Below, one piece after another: positions 63,611-64,000 of a DNA stretch of 64,000 nt. How positions within the stretch are numbered: the stretch's first letter is position 1; each line of letters starts with the position of its first letter. Below the pieces are notes generated by a model. That model was not told the origin of the DNA and did no database searches. It saw nothing but the letters and a program-made list of their open reading frames with translations. Source of the DNA: Liolophura sinensis. Its lineage: Eukaryota; Mollusca; Polyplacophora; Chitonida; Chitonidae. Position numbers and translations under genes: made by a program. Where the stretch lies: assembly GCF_032854445.1 (NCBI RefSeq), contig NC_088298.1, forward strand, positions 1,856,160-1,920,159, in the 5' to 3' direction.

Positions 63611-63836
63611 AGTTTGTTTGCAGTAGTTTTTTTAATATTTCGGCAAGATGTATACCAGGTACCATTCAGAGCTTGGTTTTAGTAAATTAGGTTAAATGGG
63701 TAGTATTTTTTGGCCTAAATCCAATACTGAATGTTTCTCAGGCAGACCCTGCAAGGACTTGCTACATGGGAGTTAGTCATTTTAACATAAATAAGTTTCG
63801 TTAAATCGGGCCCTTTCAAAGTTTCCCCCTTTTTCT

Positions 63837-64000
63837 CCAGGCACCCCAGTTTAATCCAGACACCCTGTTTTCTCCAGGCACTCCGGTTCACCCCAGGCAT
63901 CCCGGTTAACCCCAGGGATCCCAGTTTACTCAAGGCACCCCGGTTTACTCCAAGCATCCCGGTTTACTTCAAGCATCCCCGTTTATTCTAGGCATCCCGG
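63837..64000. repeat. About 19-21-bp minisatellite running off the window
   Basis: Units of ggcatcccggtttactcca with variants. It continues past the right edge. Confidence 0.9.

Overview
The window is invertebrate nuclear DNA, not prokaryotic. It has multi-exon genes with GT-AG introns, tRNA-derived SINEs, a broken Ty3/Gypsy retroelement and a very high load of minisatellites. The SINE that ends in a conserved tail (gagtacggcgtaaaacacc, then AAATA repeats) is of a kind I associate with molluscs and other lophotrochozoans. A mollusc is my best guess; a brachiopod or relative cannot be excluded from the sequence alone.

Two real genes are recognisable, both incomplete. (1) On the minus strand, 18651 down to 3140, eight exons encode three sushi (CCP) modules, a complete von Willebrand A domain and the first residues of a trypsin-like serine protease. 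This is the architecture of complement factor B/C2. The signal peptide exon and the catalytic exons were not found or lie beyond the left edge. (2) On the plus strand, 29514 to 58219, fifteen confident exons encode Integrator complex subunit 9 (INTS9), colinear with roughly residues 134 to 619 of the 658-residue human protein. The N-terminal exons are not seen (a 200-N gap lies upstream at 28129-28328) and the last exon lies past the right edge. The two genes are divergently oriented with about 10 kb between them, filled by repeats, a MITE-like palindromic element and the Gypsy fossil.

Layout: 1-1985 27-bp satellite; 3.1-18.7 kb factor B-like gene, with minisatellites of different unit in nearly every intron; 18.7-29.5 kb intergenic or 5-prime region (SINEs, 60-bp array, MITE, Gypsy remnant, assembly gap); 29.5-58.2 kb INTS9 with SINEs and arrays in its introns; 58.2-64 kb the last visible INTS9 intron, with 23-bp and 61-bp arrays and a ~20-bp array running off the edge. 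Summing the listed spans, tandem arrays make up more than a third of the window.

The most unusual observation is that three long tandem arrays are made of copied exon-intron junctions. In INTS9 the 3-prime splice site plus about 25 exonic bases of the exon at 58163 is repeated some 50 times directly upstream of that exon. The 5-prime splice site plus 27 exonic bases of the exon ending at 39756 is repeated downstream through most of that intron. In the factor B-like gene the donor of the second sushi exon (ending at 17154) is repeated through 16.2-17.15 kb, where each unit looks like a 15-nt phase-symmetric micro-exon. These splice-site-seeded satellites occur in two unrelated neighbouring genes and would present ladders of decoy splice sites. 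A second point is a one-base phase conflict between the first two confident INTS9 exons, which a tentative 86-nt intervening exon would repair.
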